Assembly (NCBI RefSeq): GCF_006874475.1
Contig: NZ_VIRM01000068.1
Location: 1-41,164, forward strand
Source: Microbispora hainanensis
Lineage (GTDB): Bacteria; Actinomycetota; Actinomycetes; Streptosporangiales; Streptosporangiaceae
Direction: 5' to 3'
Length of the DNA: 41,164 nt
The position numbers and the translations under genes were made by a program. Position 1 is the first letter of the stretch. Every line of letters begins with the position of its first letter. The notes beneath the pieces are model-generated. The model saw nothing but the letters and a program-made list of their open reading frames with translations, was not told where the DNA came from and searched no databases. Positions 6,790 to 15,336 of the stretch are shown one piece after another.

Positions 6790-8169
6790 ATGAAATCCCA
6801 CAAGCTCTCGATACTGCTGGTCTCGGGACTTGCCATTGCAGCGGCCGCGGCGTGCGGCACCGACGACAGCGGCAGCGGCGGCGACAAGGCGAGCGCGGCG
6901 CCGGGCAGCGCCGGGCCGGTGTCGATCAGCGTCAACTGCGAGCCGCCGAAGACGAACAAGGCGGAGCGGGCGACCTTCGAGGAGGACCTCGCGGCCTTCC
7001 AGCAGCAGAACCCCAACATCAAGGTCTCGAAGGTCACCGACGCCTTCCCCTGCTACGACCCGCGTACGTTCGAGCCCAAGCTGGCCAGCGGTGAGCTGGA
7101 GACGGTCTTCTACGTCAACTTTCCCAACGTGGCCCGTCTGATCGAAAGCGGGCAGGCGGCCGACATCACGCCGTACGTCAACGAGATCAAGACGTTCCAG
7201 GACTACAACAGCTCGATCGACCTGTTCAAGAAGGACGGCAAGATCTACGGCCTGCCGACCGACGGCTACGGCATGGGCCTCGTGTACAACAAGGAGGTCT
7301 TCACCAAGGCCGGTCTCGACCCGAACAACCCGCCCAAGACCTGGGCCGAGGTGCAGGCCGCCGCGAAGAAGATCGCCGGGCTCGGTCCCGGCTACGTCGG
7401 GTACGGCGAGTACAGCGGCAACAACGTCGGCGGCTGGCACTTCACCGCCTCCATCTACGGCCGGGGCGGATCGGTCCTCACCGACGACGGCAAGAAGGCC
7501 GCCTTCAACACCCCCGAGGGCAAGGCCGTGCTGGAGAACCTCCACCAGATGCGGTGGGTCGACAACAGCATGGGCTCCCAGCTCTACATCGACTGGCCGG
7601 CCCTGATGAAGGCCATGGCCGGCGGCAAGATGGGCATGATGCTGGGCGCGCCCGACGTGCTCATCTCGCTGCGCAACGACTTCGGCGGCAAATTCGAGAA
7701 CTACGCCATCACCGCGCAGCCCGAGGCGAAGGCCCTGTTCAACGGCGGCGCCGGCTACATGATCAACCCGAAGGCCACCCCGGAGCAGATCAAGGCCGGC
7801 CTCAAGTGGATCGAGTACAAGTTCCTCACCCCCGGTAAGGGCCAGTTCGACTACGTGCGGGCCAAGGGCGCGAACCTGACGGTCGGCCAGCCCTACCCGG
7901 ACCTGTACCGCTCGGACACCGAGTCCGGCAAGGCCGTGAACGACCTGCGCCAGCAGAACGCGAACATCGACGCCTCCCAGTTCGCCGGCTGGGTGGAGGG
8001 CTCCAAGGGCATCCCGCCCAAGGCCGAGCCCGGGCCGTACGCGCAGGAGATCTACAAGATCCTCGACACCCCGATGTCGGCCGTGCTGACCCGCAAGGAC
8101 GCGAACATCGACCAGCTTCTCTCCGATGCCGAGTCGAAGGTCAACTCCCTGCTGGCCTCGAAGAGCTGA
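6790..8169 (+). CDS. ABC transporter sugar-binding lipoprotein (CUT1 type)
   Basis: A 459-residue extracellular solute-binding protein. The signal peptide ends in the lipobox AAAACGT, followed by a Gly/Ser/Ala-rich tether, and the rest resembles MalE-type binding proteins (GLPTDGYGMGLVYNKEVFTKAGLDP near the middle). It should be anchored outside the membrane and deliver oligosaccharide to the permeases encoded next. AGAAGGGAACGAGG stands just before the ATG at 6790. As first gene of the importer-GH13-GH87 operon it probably binds GH87 products such as nigerose or nigero-oligosaccharides; this substrate is inferred. Two hairpins follow it, probably setting its level above that of the permeases. 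Confidence 0.88.
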   Translation: MKSHKLSILLVSGLAIAAAAACGTDDSGSGGDKASAAPGSAGPVSISVNCEPPKTNKAERATFEEDLAAFQQQNPNIKVSKVTDAFPCYDPRTFEPKLASGELETVFYVNFPNVARLIESGQAADITPYVNEIKTFQDYNSSIDLFKKDGKIYGLPTDGYGMGLVYNKEVFTKAGLDPNNPPKTWAEVQAAAKKIAGLGPGYVGYGEYSGNNVGGWHFTASIYGRGGSVLTDDGKKAAFNTPEGKAVLENLHQMRWVDNSMGSQLYIDWPALMKAMAGGKMGMMLGAPDVLISLRNDFGGKFENYAITAQPEAKALFNGGAGYMINPKATPEQIKAGLKWIEYKFLTPGKGQFDYVRAKGANLTVGQPYPDLYRSDTESGKAVNDLRQQNANIDASQFAGWVEGSKGIPPKAEPGPYAQEIYKILDTPMSAVLTRKDANIDQLLSDAESKVNSLLASKS

Positions 8170-8199
8170 CGCCCTGATAAGCCGGGCCCTAGGGAGTGT

Positions 8200-8256
8200 C
8201 TGACAAATGCTGCCCGTCGCGAGCGGGCCACGCGCAGCAGGGCCATGATTTGTCAG
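8200..8256. repeat. 57-bp imperfect inverted repeat
   Basis: CTGACAAAT (8200-8208) is the exact complement of ATTTGTCAG (8248-8256). Further pairing is possible inside (GCCCG/CGGGC, CTGC/GCAG). It follows the binding-protein stop codon. It could be an RNA structure or the trace of a small mobile element. Confidence 0.6.
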
Positions 8257-8270
8257 CCACGACCTAAACC

Positions 8271-8314
8271 CCGGGGCGCCGGCCGCCGCCGTACGCGCGC
8301 GGCCGGCGCCCCGG
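8271..8314 (+). other. strong stem-loop between binding protein and permease genes
   Basis: CCGGGGCGCCGGCCGC (8271-8286) pairs perfectly with 8299-8314 around a 12-nt loop. No T-run follows, so this is more likely an mRNA-stabilising or attenuating hairpin than a full terminator. Hairpins between malE-like and malF-like genes commonly make the binding protein more abundant than the permeases. Confidence 0.65.
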
Positions 8315-8342
8315 CAATCACGTCGAGATCGGATTCACAACG

Positions 8343-9266
8343 ATGACCACAGCGAGCATCCCGGCAGCGGGCGGCAGGCGGCGGCAGCCGACGAAACTAC
8401 GGCGCGCCGTGCGGCGCAACGTGACCGCCTACGGCTTCCTGTGCGGCGCTCTGATCTGTTTCGCGTTCTTCTCCTGGTATCCGATGATCCGGGAGGTCAT
8501 CCTCAGCTTCCAGAAGACCAACTTCGTGGACCCGCCCAAGTGGGTGGGGCTGGAGAACTTCCGCACCGTCGTCAGCGACCCGGCCTTCGGGCCGGCCTGG
8601 GTCAACACCGCGCTGTTCACGGTGCTCGCCCTGCTGTGCGGCTACGGGATCCCCTTCGTCACGGCGATCGTCCTCAACGAGCTGCGGCACGCGCGCGCCT
8701 ACCTGCGCTTCGTGGTCTACCTGCCGGTCATGCTGCCGCCCGCGGTGAGCGTGCTGCTGTTCCAGTGGTTCTACAACCCAGACTACGGGCTGTTCAACCA
8801 GGTCCTGGACCTGTTCCACCTGCCCGGCCTGCAGTGGCTCAACTCGACGAGCACCGCGCTGATCTCGCTGGTCATCGTCTCCACCTGGATGAACATGGGC
8901 AGCGGCACGCTCATCTATCTCGCCGCCCTGCAGACGATCCCGAGCGAGCTGTACGAGGCCGCCGAACTCGACGGCGCCGGCCTGTTCAAGCGGATCCGGC
9001 ACGTCACGATCCCGCAGACCAAGCTGATCTTGTTAGTGATGCTGCTGCTCCAGATCGTGGCGACCATGCAGGTGTTCATCGAGCCCTACCTGCTCACCGG
9101 CGGCGGCCCGGAGAACGCCACGGTCAGCGTCGTCTACCTCATGTACCAGTACGCCTTCAACTTCGGCAATCTCAACGCGGGCAACGCGCTCGGCCTGATG
9201 CTCATGATCGTGCTCATGGTGTTCTCCGCGATCTACCTGCGCGTCTCGCGCGACAACACGGTGTGA
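8343..9266 (+). CDS. sugar ABC transporter permease, MalF/UgpA type
   Basis: A 307-residue inner-membrane permease with about six transmembrane segments. It has the EAA loop that contacts the ATPase (EAAELDGAGLFKRIRHVTIP, near residues 203-222). The basic N-terminus (RRRQPTKLRRAVRRN) is cytoplasmic. The operon has no ATP-binding subunit, so a shared MsiK-like ATPase encoded elsewhere is expected. Codon 231 (9033-9035) is TTA, a rare codon in such genomes that can tie translation to the bldA tRNA and development. It is followed after 11 bp by the second permease. Confidence 0.9.
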   Translation: MTTASIPAAGGRRRQPTKLRRAVRRNVTAYGFLCGALICFAFFSWYPMIREVILSFQKTNFVDPPKWVGLENFRTVVSDPAFGPAWVNTALFTVLALLCGYGIPFVTAIVLNELRHARAYLRFVVYLPVMLPPAVSVLLFQWFYNPDYGLFNQVLDLFHLPGLQWLNSTSTALISLVIVSTWMNMGSGTLIYLAALQTIPSELYEAAELDGAGLFKRIRHVTIPQTKLILLVMLLLQIVATMQVFIEPYLLTGGGPENATVSVVYLMYQYAFNFGNLNAGNALGLMLMIVLMVFSAIYLRVSRDNTV

Positions 9267-9277
9267 GGGGAGCGACC

Positions 9278-10255
9278 ATGTCGGACACCACTGTCATGCC
9301 CGGCCGTTCGGCCGGGACGCCCGCCACCTCCGCCCGGCAGGAGCGCCGCGGGCCGCGGCGGCCGCGCAAGCCGATGAACACGCAGTTCCGCACCGCCGTG
9401 TCGCCGCACCAGCTCAACACGACGCGGGGCCGGATCGTCTACTGGATCGTGCTGGTGATCGTGGTGGTCAGCTTCACCGCCGCGTTCGTCTTCCCGCTCT
9501 ACTGGATGATCACCGGTGCGATGAAGTCCACCGAGGAACTCAACGCGATCCCGCCGACCTTCCTGCCGTCGCACTTCTCCCTGGACGGCTACCTGGAGGC
9601 GTGGGATCTGCTGGACCTGGGCACGCTGCTCGGCAACACCGCCCTGTACGCCGGCGGCGCCTGGCTGCTGACCCTCGCGGTGGACGTCTCGGCGGCCTAC
9701 GCCCTGTCGAAGCTCCGCCCGGCGCTCGGCAAGGTCGTGCTGGCCCTGATGCTGTCGACGCTGATGATCCCGCCCATGGTCATCATGCTCCCGGCGTACC
9801 TGACGGTGAAGGACGTGCCGTTCCTCCACTGGAACCTGCTCAACACGCCGTGGGCGATCTGGCTGCCGGCCGCGGCCAACGGCTTCAACGTCTTCCTGCT
9901 CAAGCGGTTCTTCGACTCGATCCCCAGGGAGTTGCTCGAAGCCGCCGAGATCGACGGCGCGTCGCCGGGCCGCATCCTGTGGTCGGTCGTGATCCCGATC
10001 TCCCGGCCCATCCTCGGCGTGGTCTCCATCCTCACCGTCGTCAACGTCTGGCGCGACTTCGTCTGGCCCCTGCTGGTCCTGCCGGACAGCGACAAGATGT
10101 CGGTGAGCATCGGCATCGCCTCGCTCTCCTCGCAGATGCCGCAGAACGTGCTGGTCGCCTCCCTGGTGATCGCGAGCATCCCGACCATCGTCGTGTTCTT
10201 CCTGTTCCAGCGGCACATCATGGCCGGTCTCACCGCCGGCAGCCTCAAGGGCTGA
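9278..10255 (+). CDS. sugar ABC transporter permease, MalG/UgpE type
   Basis: A 325-residue permease partner of the preceding gene. A long hydrophilic, Arg/Pro-rich N-terminus (about residues 1-50) precedes the first membrane segment (IVYWIVLVIVVVSFTAAFVF). The EAA loop reads LEAAEIDGASPGRILWSVVI. GAGGGGAG stands just upstream of the ATG at 9278. The heterodimer would import the ligand delivered by the lipoprotein at 6790. The substrate is inferred to be an alpha-1,3-gluco-oligosaccharide from the adjoining GH13 and GH87 genes. Confidence 0.9.
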   Translation: MSDTTVMPGRSAGTPATSARQERRGPRRPRKPMNTQFRTAVSPHQLNTTRGRIVYWIVLVIVVVSFTAAFVFPLYWMITGAMKSTEELNAIPPTFLPSHFSLDGYLEAWDLLDLGTLLGNTALYAGGAWLLTLAVDVSAAYALSKLRPALGKVVLALMLSTLMIPPMVIMLPAYLTVKDVPFLHWNLLNTPWAIWLPAAANGFNVFLLKRFFDSIPRELLEAAEIDGASPGRILWSVVIPISRPILGVVSILTVVNVWRDFVWPLLVLPDSDKMSVSIGIASLSSQMPQNVLVASLVIASIPTIVVFFLFQRHIMAGLTAGSLKG

Positions 10256-10296
10256 ACGTCCTCCGCCGCTAACACCCGTAAGGAGTTGTATTCAGC

Positions 10297-11862
10297 ATGC
10301 CCGGCAACACCTCGACCCCCGAATGGTGGCGCGGGGCCGCTATCTACCAGGTCTACCTGCGCAGCTTCGCCGACGGGAACGGCGACGGGACGGGTGACCT
10401 GGCGGGGCTGCGGTCACGCCTGCCCTACCTGGCGGATCTCGGCGTCGACGCCATCTGGCTCAACCCGTGGTATCCCTCGCCGATGGCGGACGGCGGCTAC
10501 GACGTCGCCGACTACCGCAGCATCGAGCCGGTCTTCGGCACACTGGCGGAGGCGGAGAAGCTGATCGAGGAAGCCCATGACCTGGGCATCCGTACGATCG
10601 TCGACGTCGTCCCCAACCACGCGTCCGATCAGCACGCCTGGTTCCAGGAGGCGCTGGCGGCCGGTCCCGGTTCGGAGGCCCGGGAGCGGTTCTGGTTCCG
10701 CCCCGGCGTCGGCGACGGCCCGCCCAACGGCTGGAAGTCGATCTTCGGGGGCCCGGCGTGGACGCAGGTGCCGGACGGCGAGTGGTATCTCCACCTGTTC
10801 GCCCCCGAGCAGCCCGACTTCAACTGGACCAACCCCCTCGTACGCGAGGAGTTCCTCGACGTGCTGCGGTTCTGGTTCGACCGGGGCGTGGACGGCGTAC
10901 GCATCGACTCGGCCGCCGTCATCGTCAAGGACCTCGACAGCGTGGAGGAGTCGTACACCGACCACGACGGGGTCCACGAGATCTACCGCGAGTGGCGGCG
11001 GGTGTCCGACTCCTACGACGCGCGGATCCTCATCGGGGAGGTGTGGCTGCCCGACCAGGAGCGGTTCGCCAAGTATCTGCGCCCCGACGAGCTCCACACC
11101 GCGTTCAACTTCGACTTCCTGTCGAGCGCGTGGGAGCCGGCCGCGCTGCGCGACAGCATCGACCTGACCCTCGCCACCCACGTGCCGATCGGCGCGCCCG
11201 CGACCTGGGTGCTGTCGAACCACGACGTCGCCCGTCCGGTCACCCGCTATGGCCGGGCCGTCACGTCCTGGGACAACCAGGAACGCCGGGACGGCATGCC
11301 GTCCGACCTGGAGCTCGGCCGCCGCCGGGCGCGGGCGGCGGCGCTGCTCGCGATGGCGCTCCCCGGAAGCGTCTACGTCTACCAGGGGGAGGAGCTCGGC
11401 CTGAACGAGGTCGAGGACATCCCCGAGGAGCTCATCGACGACCCGATGTGGGAGCGTTCCGGCCACACGGTCCGCGGCCGTGACGGCTGCCGGGTGCCGC
11501 TGCCGTGGTCGGGCACCGAGCCGCCCTTCGGCTACAGCACGGGCGAGCCCTGGCTGCCGCAGCCGGCCGGGTGGCGCGACCTCACCGTGGAGGCCCAGGA
11601 GGCCGACGCCGGCTCGATGCTCTCCCTCTATCGCACGGCCCTGCGGCTGCGCCGCGAGCTGCTCGGCGACGGCACGCTGACCTGGCTGCCGTACGGGGAC
11701 GAGGTGATCGCGTTCCGGCGCGACTCCGGCCTGGTCTGCCTGGTCAACCTCGGCGCCGAGCCGGTCGCGCTCCCGGAGACGGGCTCCGTGCTGCTGGCCA
11801 GCGGCCCCCTCGACGGCGGCCTGCTGCCGTCCGACACCGCCATCTGGATCATGGAGGCCTGA
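10297..11862 (+). CDS. GH13 alpha-glucosidase
   Basis: A 521-residue cytoplasmic glycoside hydrolase without a signal peptide. The alpha-amylase-family motifs are all present: DVVPNH; GVRIDSA with nucleophile D204; GEVW with acid/base E248; and SNHD with D310. The N-terminal WWRGAAIYQVYLRSFADGNGDG and overall length fit actinobacterial AglA-type exo-alpha-glucosidases. Placed between the importer and the second GH87 gene, it probably splits imported oligosaccharides to glucose. Activity on alpha-1,3 bonds is inferred from context. AAGGAG lies about 11 bases before the ATG. Its TGA overlaps the next gene's ATG by one base, so the two are translationally coupled. Confidence 0.88.
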   Translation: MPGNTSTPEWWRGAAIYQVYLRSFADGNGDGTGDLAGLRSRLPYLADLGVDAIWLNPWYPSPMADGGYDVADYRSIEPVFGTLAEAEKLIEEAHDLGIRTIVDVVPNHASDQHAWFQEALAAGPGSEARERFWFRPGVGDGPPNGWKSIFGGPAWTQVPDGEWYLHLFAPEQPDFNWTNPLVREEFLDVLRFWFDRGVDGVRIDSAAVIVKDLDSVEESYTDHDGVHEIYREWRRVSDSYDARILIGEVWLPDQERFAKYLRPDELHTAFNFDFLSSAWEPAALRDSIDLTLATHVPIGAPATWVLSNHDVARPVTRYGRAVTSWDNQERRDGMPSDLELGRRRARAAALLAMALPGSVYVYQGEELGLNEVEDIPEELIDDPMWERSGHTVRGRDGCRVPLPWSGTEPPFGYSTGEPWLPQPAGWRDLTVEAQEADAGSMLSLYRTALRLRRELLGDGTLTWLPYGDEVIAFRRDSGLVCLVNLGAEPVALPETGSVLLASGPLDGGLLPSDTAIWIMEA

Positions 11863-13838
11863 TGAGAATCCTGCTGGCGGCGGCCCTGGCCGCCACCGGG
11901 CTCGTGGTCTTAGCGACGCCCGCGTCCGCCACGGTGAAGCCCACGGTCGTGACGCGGGCCGCCCTCGACCCGGCGCTCGTCGCCGGACGCGGAGCCGACG
12001 TCGACTTCGCCGAGCAGGAGGCGGAGAACGCGGCGACGAACGGCACGGTCATCGGCCCCGGCCGCGACGCGTACACGCTGCCCGCGGAGGCGTCCGGCCG
12101 CAAGGCGGTCAAGCTGACCCCTGGGCAGTACGTCGAGTTCCGGGTGCCCAAGGCTGCCAACGCGATCACGGTGCGCTACAGCATCCCGGACGCCCCCGGT
12201 GGCGGCGGCATCACCGCGCCGCTCGACGTCGCGGTGAACGGCCACAAGCGCGCCACGATGACCCTCACGTCGCAGTACGCCTGGCTCTACAACCAATATC
12301 CGTTCTCCAACGATCCGAACGCCGGACTGCTGCACCCCGACTGGTGGATCACCGAGTGCTCCTGCGTGCCGGACGCCACCACCCCGGCGCCGGAGATCAC
12401 CAAGCCGTTCCGCCCGAACCACTTCTACGACGAGCAGCGTCTCCTGCTCGGCCGTACGTACCGGGCGGGCGACACGGTGCGGCTGACGGTCCCGGCGGGG
12501 AGCAAGGCGGCCTGGACGGTCGTCGACCTGCTCGACTCGCACCTCGTCGGGCCGCCGCGCGTCGAGGTCCTGGCCGCGAACGTGCTGCTCTTCGGTGCCG
12601 ACCCCACAGGCAAGCGCGACTCCGCCGGGGCGATCGACAAGGCGATCGCGTTCGCGAAGCGTACGCACCTGAAGGTCTACATCCCGCCGGGCACCTACCA
12701 GGTGAACCGCCACATCGTCGTGGACGACGTGACGATCACCGGTGCCGGAAGCTGGTACACGATCATCAAGGGCCGCCAGGCCGACCTGGCCGCCCCGGCC
12801 CCGGACGGCTCGGTGCACACCGGTGCCGGCTTCTACGGCAAGGACGCCGCGGCCGGCGGCAGCCGCAACGTGCACCTGTCCGGCTTCGCCATCGAGGGCG
12901 ACGTACGGGAGCGCATCGACACCGACCAGGTCAACGGCGTCGGCGGCGCGATGAGCGACTCGACCATCGACGGGCTCTACATCCACCACACCAAGGTCGG
13001 CATGTGGTTCGACGGCCCGATGCGCAACATCAAGATCACCAACAACGTGATCGTCGACCAGATCGCGGACGGGCTCAACTTCCACACCGGCGTGACGGGC
13101 TCCGTCGTGTCGAACAACTTCTTCCGCAACACCGGCGACGACGCTCTCGCCATGTGGTCGGAGAAGACCGCCGACGCGGGCAACACGTTCGACCACAACA
13201 CGATCCAGACGCCCGTGCTGGCCAACGGCATCGCGATCTACGGCGGCAGGGACAACACGGTCTCGAACAACCTGATCGCCGACCCGATCAGGGAGGGCAG
13301 CGCCATCCAGATCGGCTCCCGGTTCGGCGCCGAGCCGTTCACCGGCAGGCTCCGCGTCAACGGCAACACGACCGTGCGGGCCGGCACGTACGAGCTGAAC
13401 TGGAACATCGGCCTGGGGGCCATCTGGTTCTACGCCCTGGAGAAGGACATCGACGCCGACATCGAGGTCAGCGGCGACCACTACCTGGACAGCACCTACA
13501 ACGCGATCATGCTGGTCAGCGAGTGGTCGGTGAAGGACCAGTACGCCATCCCGAAGGTCCGCTTCAAGGACATCCGGGTCGACGGCACGGGCACCTCCGT
13601 GGTCAGCGCCCGCGTGAAGGGCTCGGCGTCCTTCGAGAACGTGGACGCCCGCAACGTGGGCGCGGTGGGCGTCAACAACTGCGGGTCCTTCAACTTCCCG
13701 CCCACGGGGTCGGAGTTCTCCCTGACCGACCTCGGCGGCAACGACGGCGGCTGGCTCGCTCCCTGGACGCTGCCCAACACCATCACCTGCGACGACCGCC
13801 CCCCGGTCGTCCCCCCACCCGCTCCGTCCCCCTGGTGA
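11862..13838 (+). CDS. secreted GH87 alpha-1,3-glucanase, single-domain form
   Basis: A 658-residue secreted enzyme. A signal peptide (about 1-23, ending TPASA) precedes a beta-sandwich and a right-handed beta-helix closely similar to the enzyme at 2024-4864. The three proposed catalytic aspartates are conserved as D403 (ADGLNFHTG) and D426-D427 (NTGDDALAMW). It lacks the discoidin domains, ending in a short Pro-rich tail. It has an extra Cys-containing insertion (ITECSCVPD) in the N-terminal domain. It may attack soluble or fungal-wall alpha-1,3-glucan fragments while the larger enzyme clings to insoluble glucan; this division is inferred. Codon 17, in the signal peptide, is TTA. It is the last gene of the operon, coupled to the GH13 gene, with a hairpin terminator 21 bp downstream. 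Confidence 0.83.
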   Translation: MRILLAAALAATGLVVLATPASATVKPTVVTRAALDPALVAGRGADVDFAEQEAENAATNGTVIGPGRDAYTLPAEASGRKAVKLTPGQYVEFRVPKAANAITVRYSIPDAPGGGGITAPLDVAVNGHKRATMTLTSQYAWLYNQYPFSNDPNAGLLHPDWWITECSCVPDATTPAPEITKPFRPNHFYDEQRLLLGRTYRAGDTVRLTVPAGSKAAWTVVDLLDSHLVGPPRVEVLAANVLLFGADPTGKRDSAGAIDKAIAFAKRTHLKVYIPPGTYQVNRHIVVDDVTITGAGSWYTIIKGRQADLAAPAPDGSVHTGAGFYGKDAAAGGSRNVHLSGFAIEGDVRERIDTDQVNGVGGAMSDSTIDGLYIHHTKVGMWFDGPMRNIKITNNVIVDQIADGLNFHTGVTGSVVSNNFFRNTGDDALAMWSEKTADAGNTFDHNTIQTPVLANGIAIYGGRDNTVSNNLIADPIREGSAIQIGSRFGAEPFTGRLRVNGNTTVRAGTYELNWNIGLGAIWFYALEKDIDADIEVSGDHYLDSTYNAIMLVSEWSVKDQYAIPKVRFKDIRVDGTGTSVVSARVKGSASFENVDARNVGAVGVNNCGSFNFPPTGSEFSLTDLGGNDGGWLAPWTLPNTITCDDRPPVVPPPAPSPW

Positions 13839-13859
13839 CGGATCTCGCACAGAGGTAGA

Positions 13860-13903
13860 GGGCTTCCCCAGACACTCGTCCGGGGAAGCCCTTACGCGTT
13901 TTT
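13860..13903 (+). terminator. rho-independent terminator of the transport operon
   Basis: GGGCTTCCCC (13860-13869) pairs perfectly with GGGGAAGCCC (13882-13891) around a 12-nt loop, followed by TTACGCGTTTTTA. It lies directly after the second GH87 gene. It could also act on the convergent DUF397 gene. Confidence 0.85.
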
Positions 13904-13912
13904 ATACGCACG

Positions 13913-14113
13913 TCAGGGGACGTCGAAGCGGCCCACTTTCACTTCCTGGACGAACGCCTGCCACTCCTCGGCGGTGAAGGAAAGGATGGGACTATCTTCC
14001 CCGCACTTTCCATCGCGAACGTCGACCCGACCGTCCCGAAAGGCTACTTCCACGCAGTTGCCTCCGTTACAGGGGGTGATCCAGCCGGAGCCTTCCGACG
14101 TCGGTTGCATCAT
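13913..14113 (-). CDS. DUF397 protein
   Basis: A 66-residue member of the DUF397 family. The core NGGNCVEVAF is followed by RDGK and the C-terminal FTAEEWQAFVQEVKVGRFD. These small actinobacterial proteins are typically encoded beside an XRE/DUF5753 regulator and are thought to modulate it. I start at 14113 because GGGAGG lies 8 bases upstream; a longer in-frame start at 14146 lacks such a site. It is followed upstream by a second DUF397 gene and the XRE gene, all on the minus strand. Confidence 0.82.
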   Translation of the reverse strand: MMQPTSEGSGWITPCNGGNCVEVAFRDGRVDVRDGKCGEDSPILSFTAEEWQAFVQEVKVGRFDVP

Positions 14114-14188
14114 GCGCGCTGCCTCCCGGGCGATCGCCGATCTCACACAAGATCTCGCGCCATGATGATTGTAGCGTTTTACGTAGTG

Positions 14189-14446
14189 TCAATCCATCTG
14201 GTCGGGATGGTGCTTTTGTGGCAGATGTGGCAAGAGGTGTGTGTCAAACAGGCCCGCCTTCACCTCTTGTAGGAATTGCTCCCACTGCTCTCGCCGTATC
14301 TCCAGAATGTGGCCCTCGGCGTCCTTGGTGTCGCGCATGCCGATCACGTCGGCGGAGAGCGTGGCCACGGCGACACAATTGCCGTTGTTGCAGCGGCTGG
14401 CTGTACGCCACAGGGGCTCATCGGAGCCCTGTCCCTGAGACTTCAT
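14189..14446 (-). CDS. DUF397 protein with extended C-terminus
   Basis: An 85-residue DUF397 protein. The core NNGNCVAVAT is followed by MRDTKDAEGHILEIRREQWEQFL and GLFD. It extends about 17 residues beyond the usual end with a His/Pro/Gln-rich tail (THLLPHLPQKHHPDQMD). AGGAG precedes the ATG. It lies 26 bp downstream of the XRE/DUF5753 gene and is probably its partner. Confidence 0.85.
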   Translation of the reverse strand: MKSQGQGSDEPLWRTASRCNNGNCVAVATLSADVIGMRDTKDAEGHILEIRREQWEQFLQEVKAGLFDTHLLPHLPQKHHPDQMD

Positions 14447-14472
14447 CGTCTCCTATGCCTTCTGTTTCGTGT

Positions 14473-15336
14473 CTACGAGGGAAATTGTTCTTCACAGATC
14501 CGAGCGATGCGTGCCACGGACTCTTGTGGGTGCAGCGCCGCCGCTCGCAGATAATCAATCGTTTCCTTGTAGGGCACGAGCTGGGAGGGTTTCTCCAGGT
14601 ACTCCATGGTCGTCAGGCCTTCGATGAAGACCACGGCCGGCGTGCTGGGATCGGGTATCTCCAGGAACGCGAAGGAGTTGTCCAGCCCCATGTACGCGCC
14701 CACAGAGAAAGGGATCACCTGCACCACGACATTGGGCCGCCGGGCGACCTCAATGATGTCGAGAAGTTGCTCGCGCATCACCTGTATGCCGCCGACGTTC
14801 CGGTGTAGCGCCGCTTCGTCGATGAGTGTCCAGTAACGCGGCGCGTCCTGCCTGCGTAACAGCTCTTTGCGCTTCATCCGGGCGAGTACGCGGCTGTTGA
14901 GGATGTTGTCCGCGATGCCAGGGAGCATGCCGCTGATCAAAGCGCGGGCGTAGTCCTCCGTCTGCAGGAGGCCCGGGAGGAAGCAGCACTGGAACTCAGT
15001 GATGCCGGAAGCCCCGGCCTCCAGGTCAACGTATGGATATGCCGCCTCATCCCCCAGATCGCCCAGTTCTTGACGCAGGCCAGGCTCTTTCGCCTCGCGA
15101 GCCAACGTCATCAGGGCCTCAATCTGCGCCTCGTTGGCGACCTGGTAAATACGGCACAGATCACGCACGTCCCTGAGGCTTGCACCGCGCTGCCCAGTCT
15201 CGAGCCGCGATATCTTCGCGACCGACACCATGAGCTCGTTGGCGACCTCTTCAATGGTCATGCCACGGGCAAGGCGAAGCTCTCTTAGTGTGCTGGCGAG
15301 CCGGCGACGTCGCAGGGTCGGATTGGAACTGACCAC
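14473..15336 (-). CDS. XRE-family regulator with DUF5753 domain
   Basis: A 287-residue DNA-binding protein. An N-terminal Cro/C1-type helix-turn-helix (about residues 13-67, MTIEEVANELMVSVAKISRLE) is followed by the DUF5753 domain that holds the conserved FLPGLLQTEDYARAL segment. Such regulators pair with DUF397 partners, and two lie directly downstream. I use the GTG at 15336, preceded by AGGAAGAGGTG. Codon 160 is TTA (14857-14859 on the plus strand). Base composition is less GC-rich than in the sugar locus. TTGCCAA repeats upstream may be its operator. Confidence 0.9.
   Translation of the reverse strand: MVSSNPTLRRRRLASTLRELRLARGMTIEEVANELMVSVAKISRLETGQRGASLRDVRDLCRIYQVANEAQIEALMTLAREAKEPGLRQELGDLGDEAAYPYVDLEAGASGITEFQCCFLPGLLQTEDYARALISGMLPGIADNILNSRVLARMKRKELLRRQDAPRYWTLIDEAALHRNVGGIQVMREQLLDIIEVARRPNVVVQVIPFSVGAYMGLDNSFAFLEIPDPSTPAVVFIEGLTTMEYLEKPSQLVPYKETIDYLRAAALHPQESVARIARICEEQFPS

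Noticed and set aside
11910..13850. 646-codon minus-strand frame opposite the second GH87 gene
   Set aside because: A shadow of the real gene; no domain, biased Val/Asp/Arg composition, no ribosome binding site.
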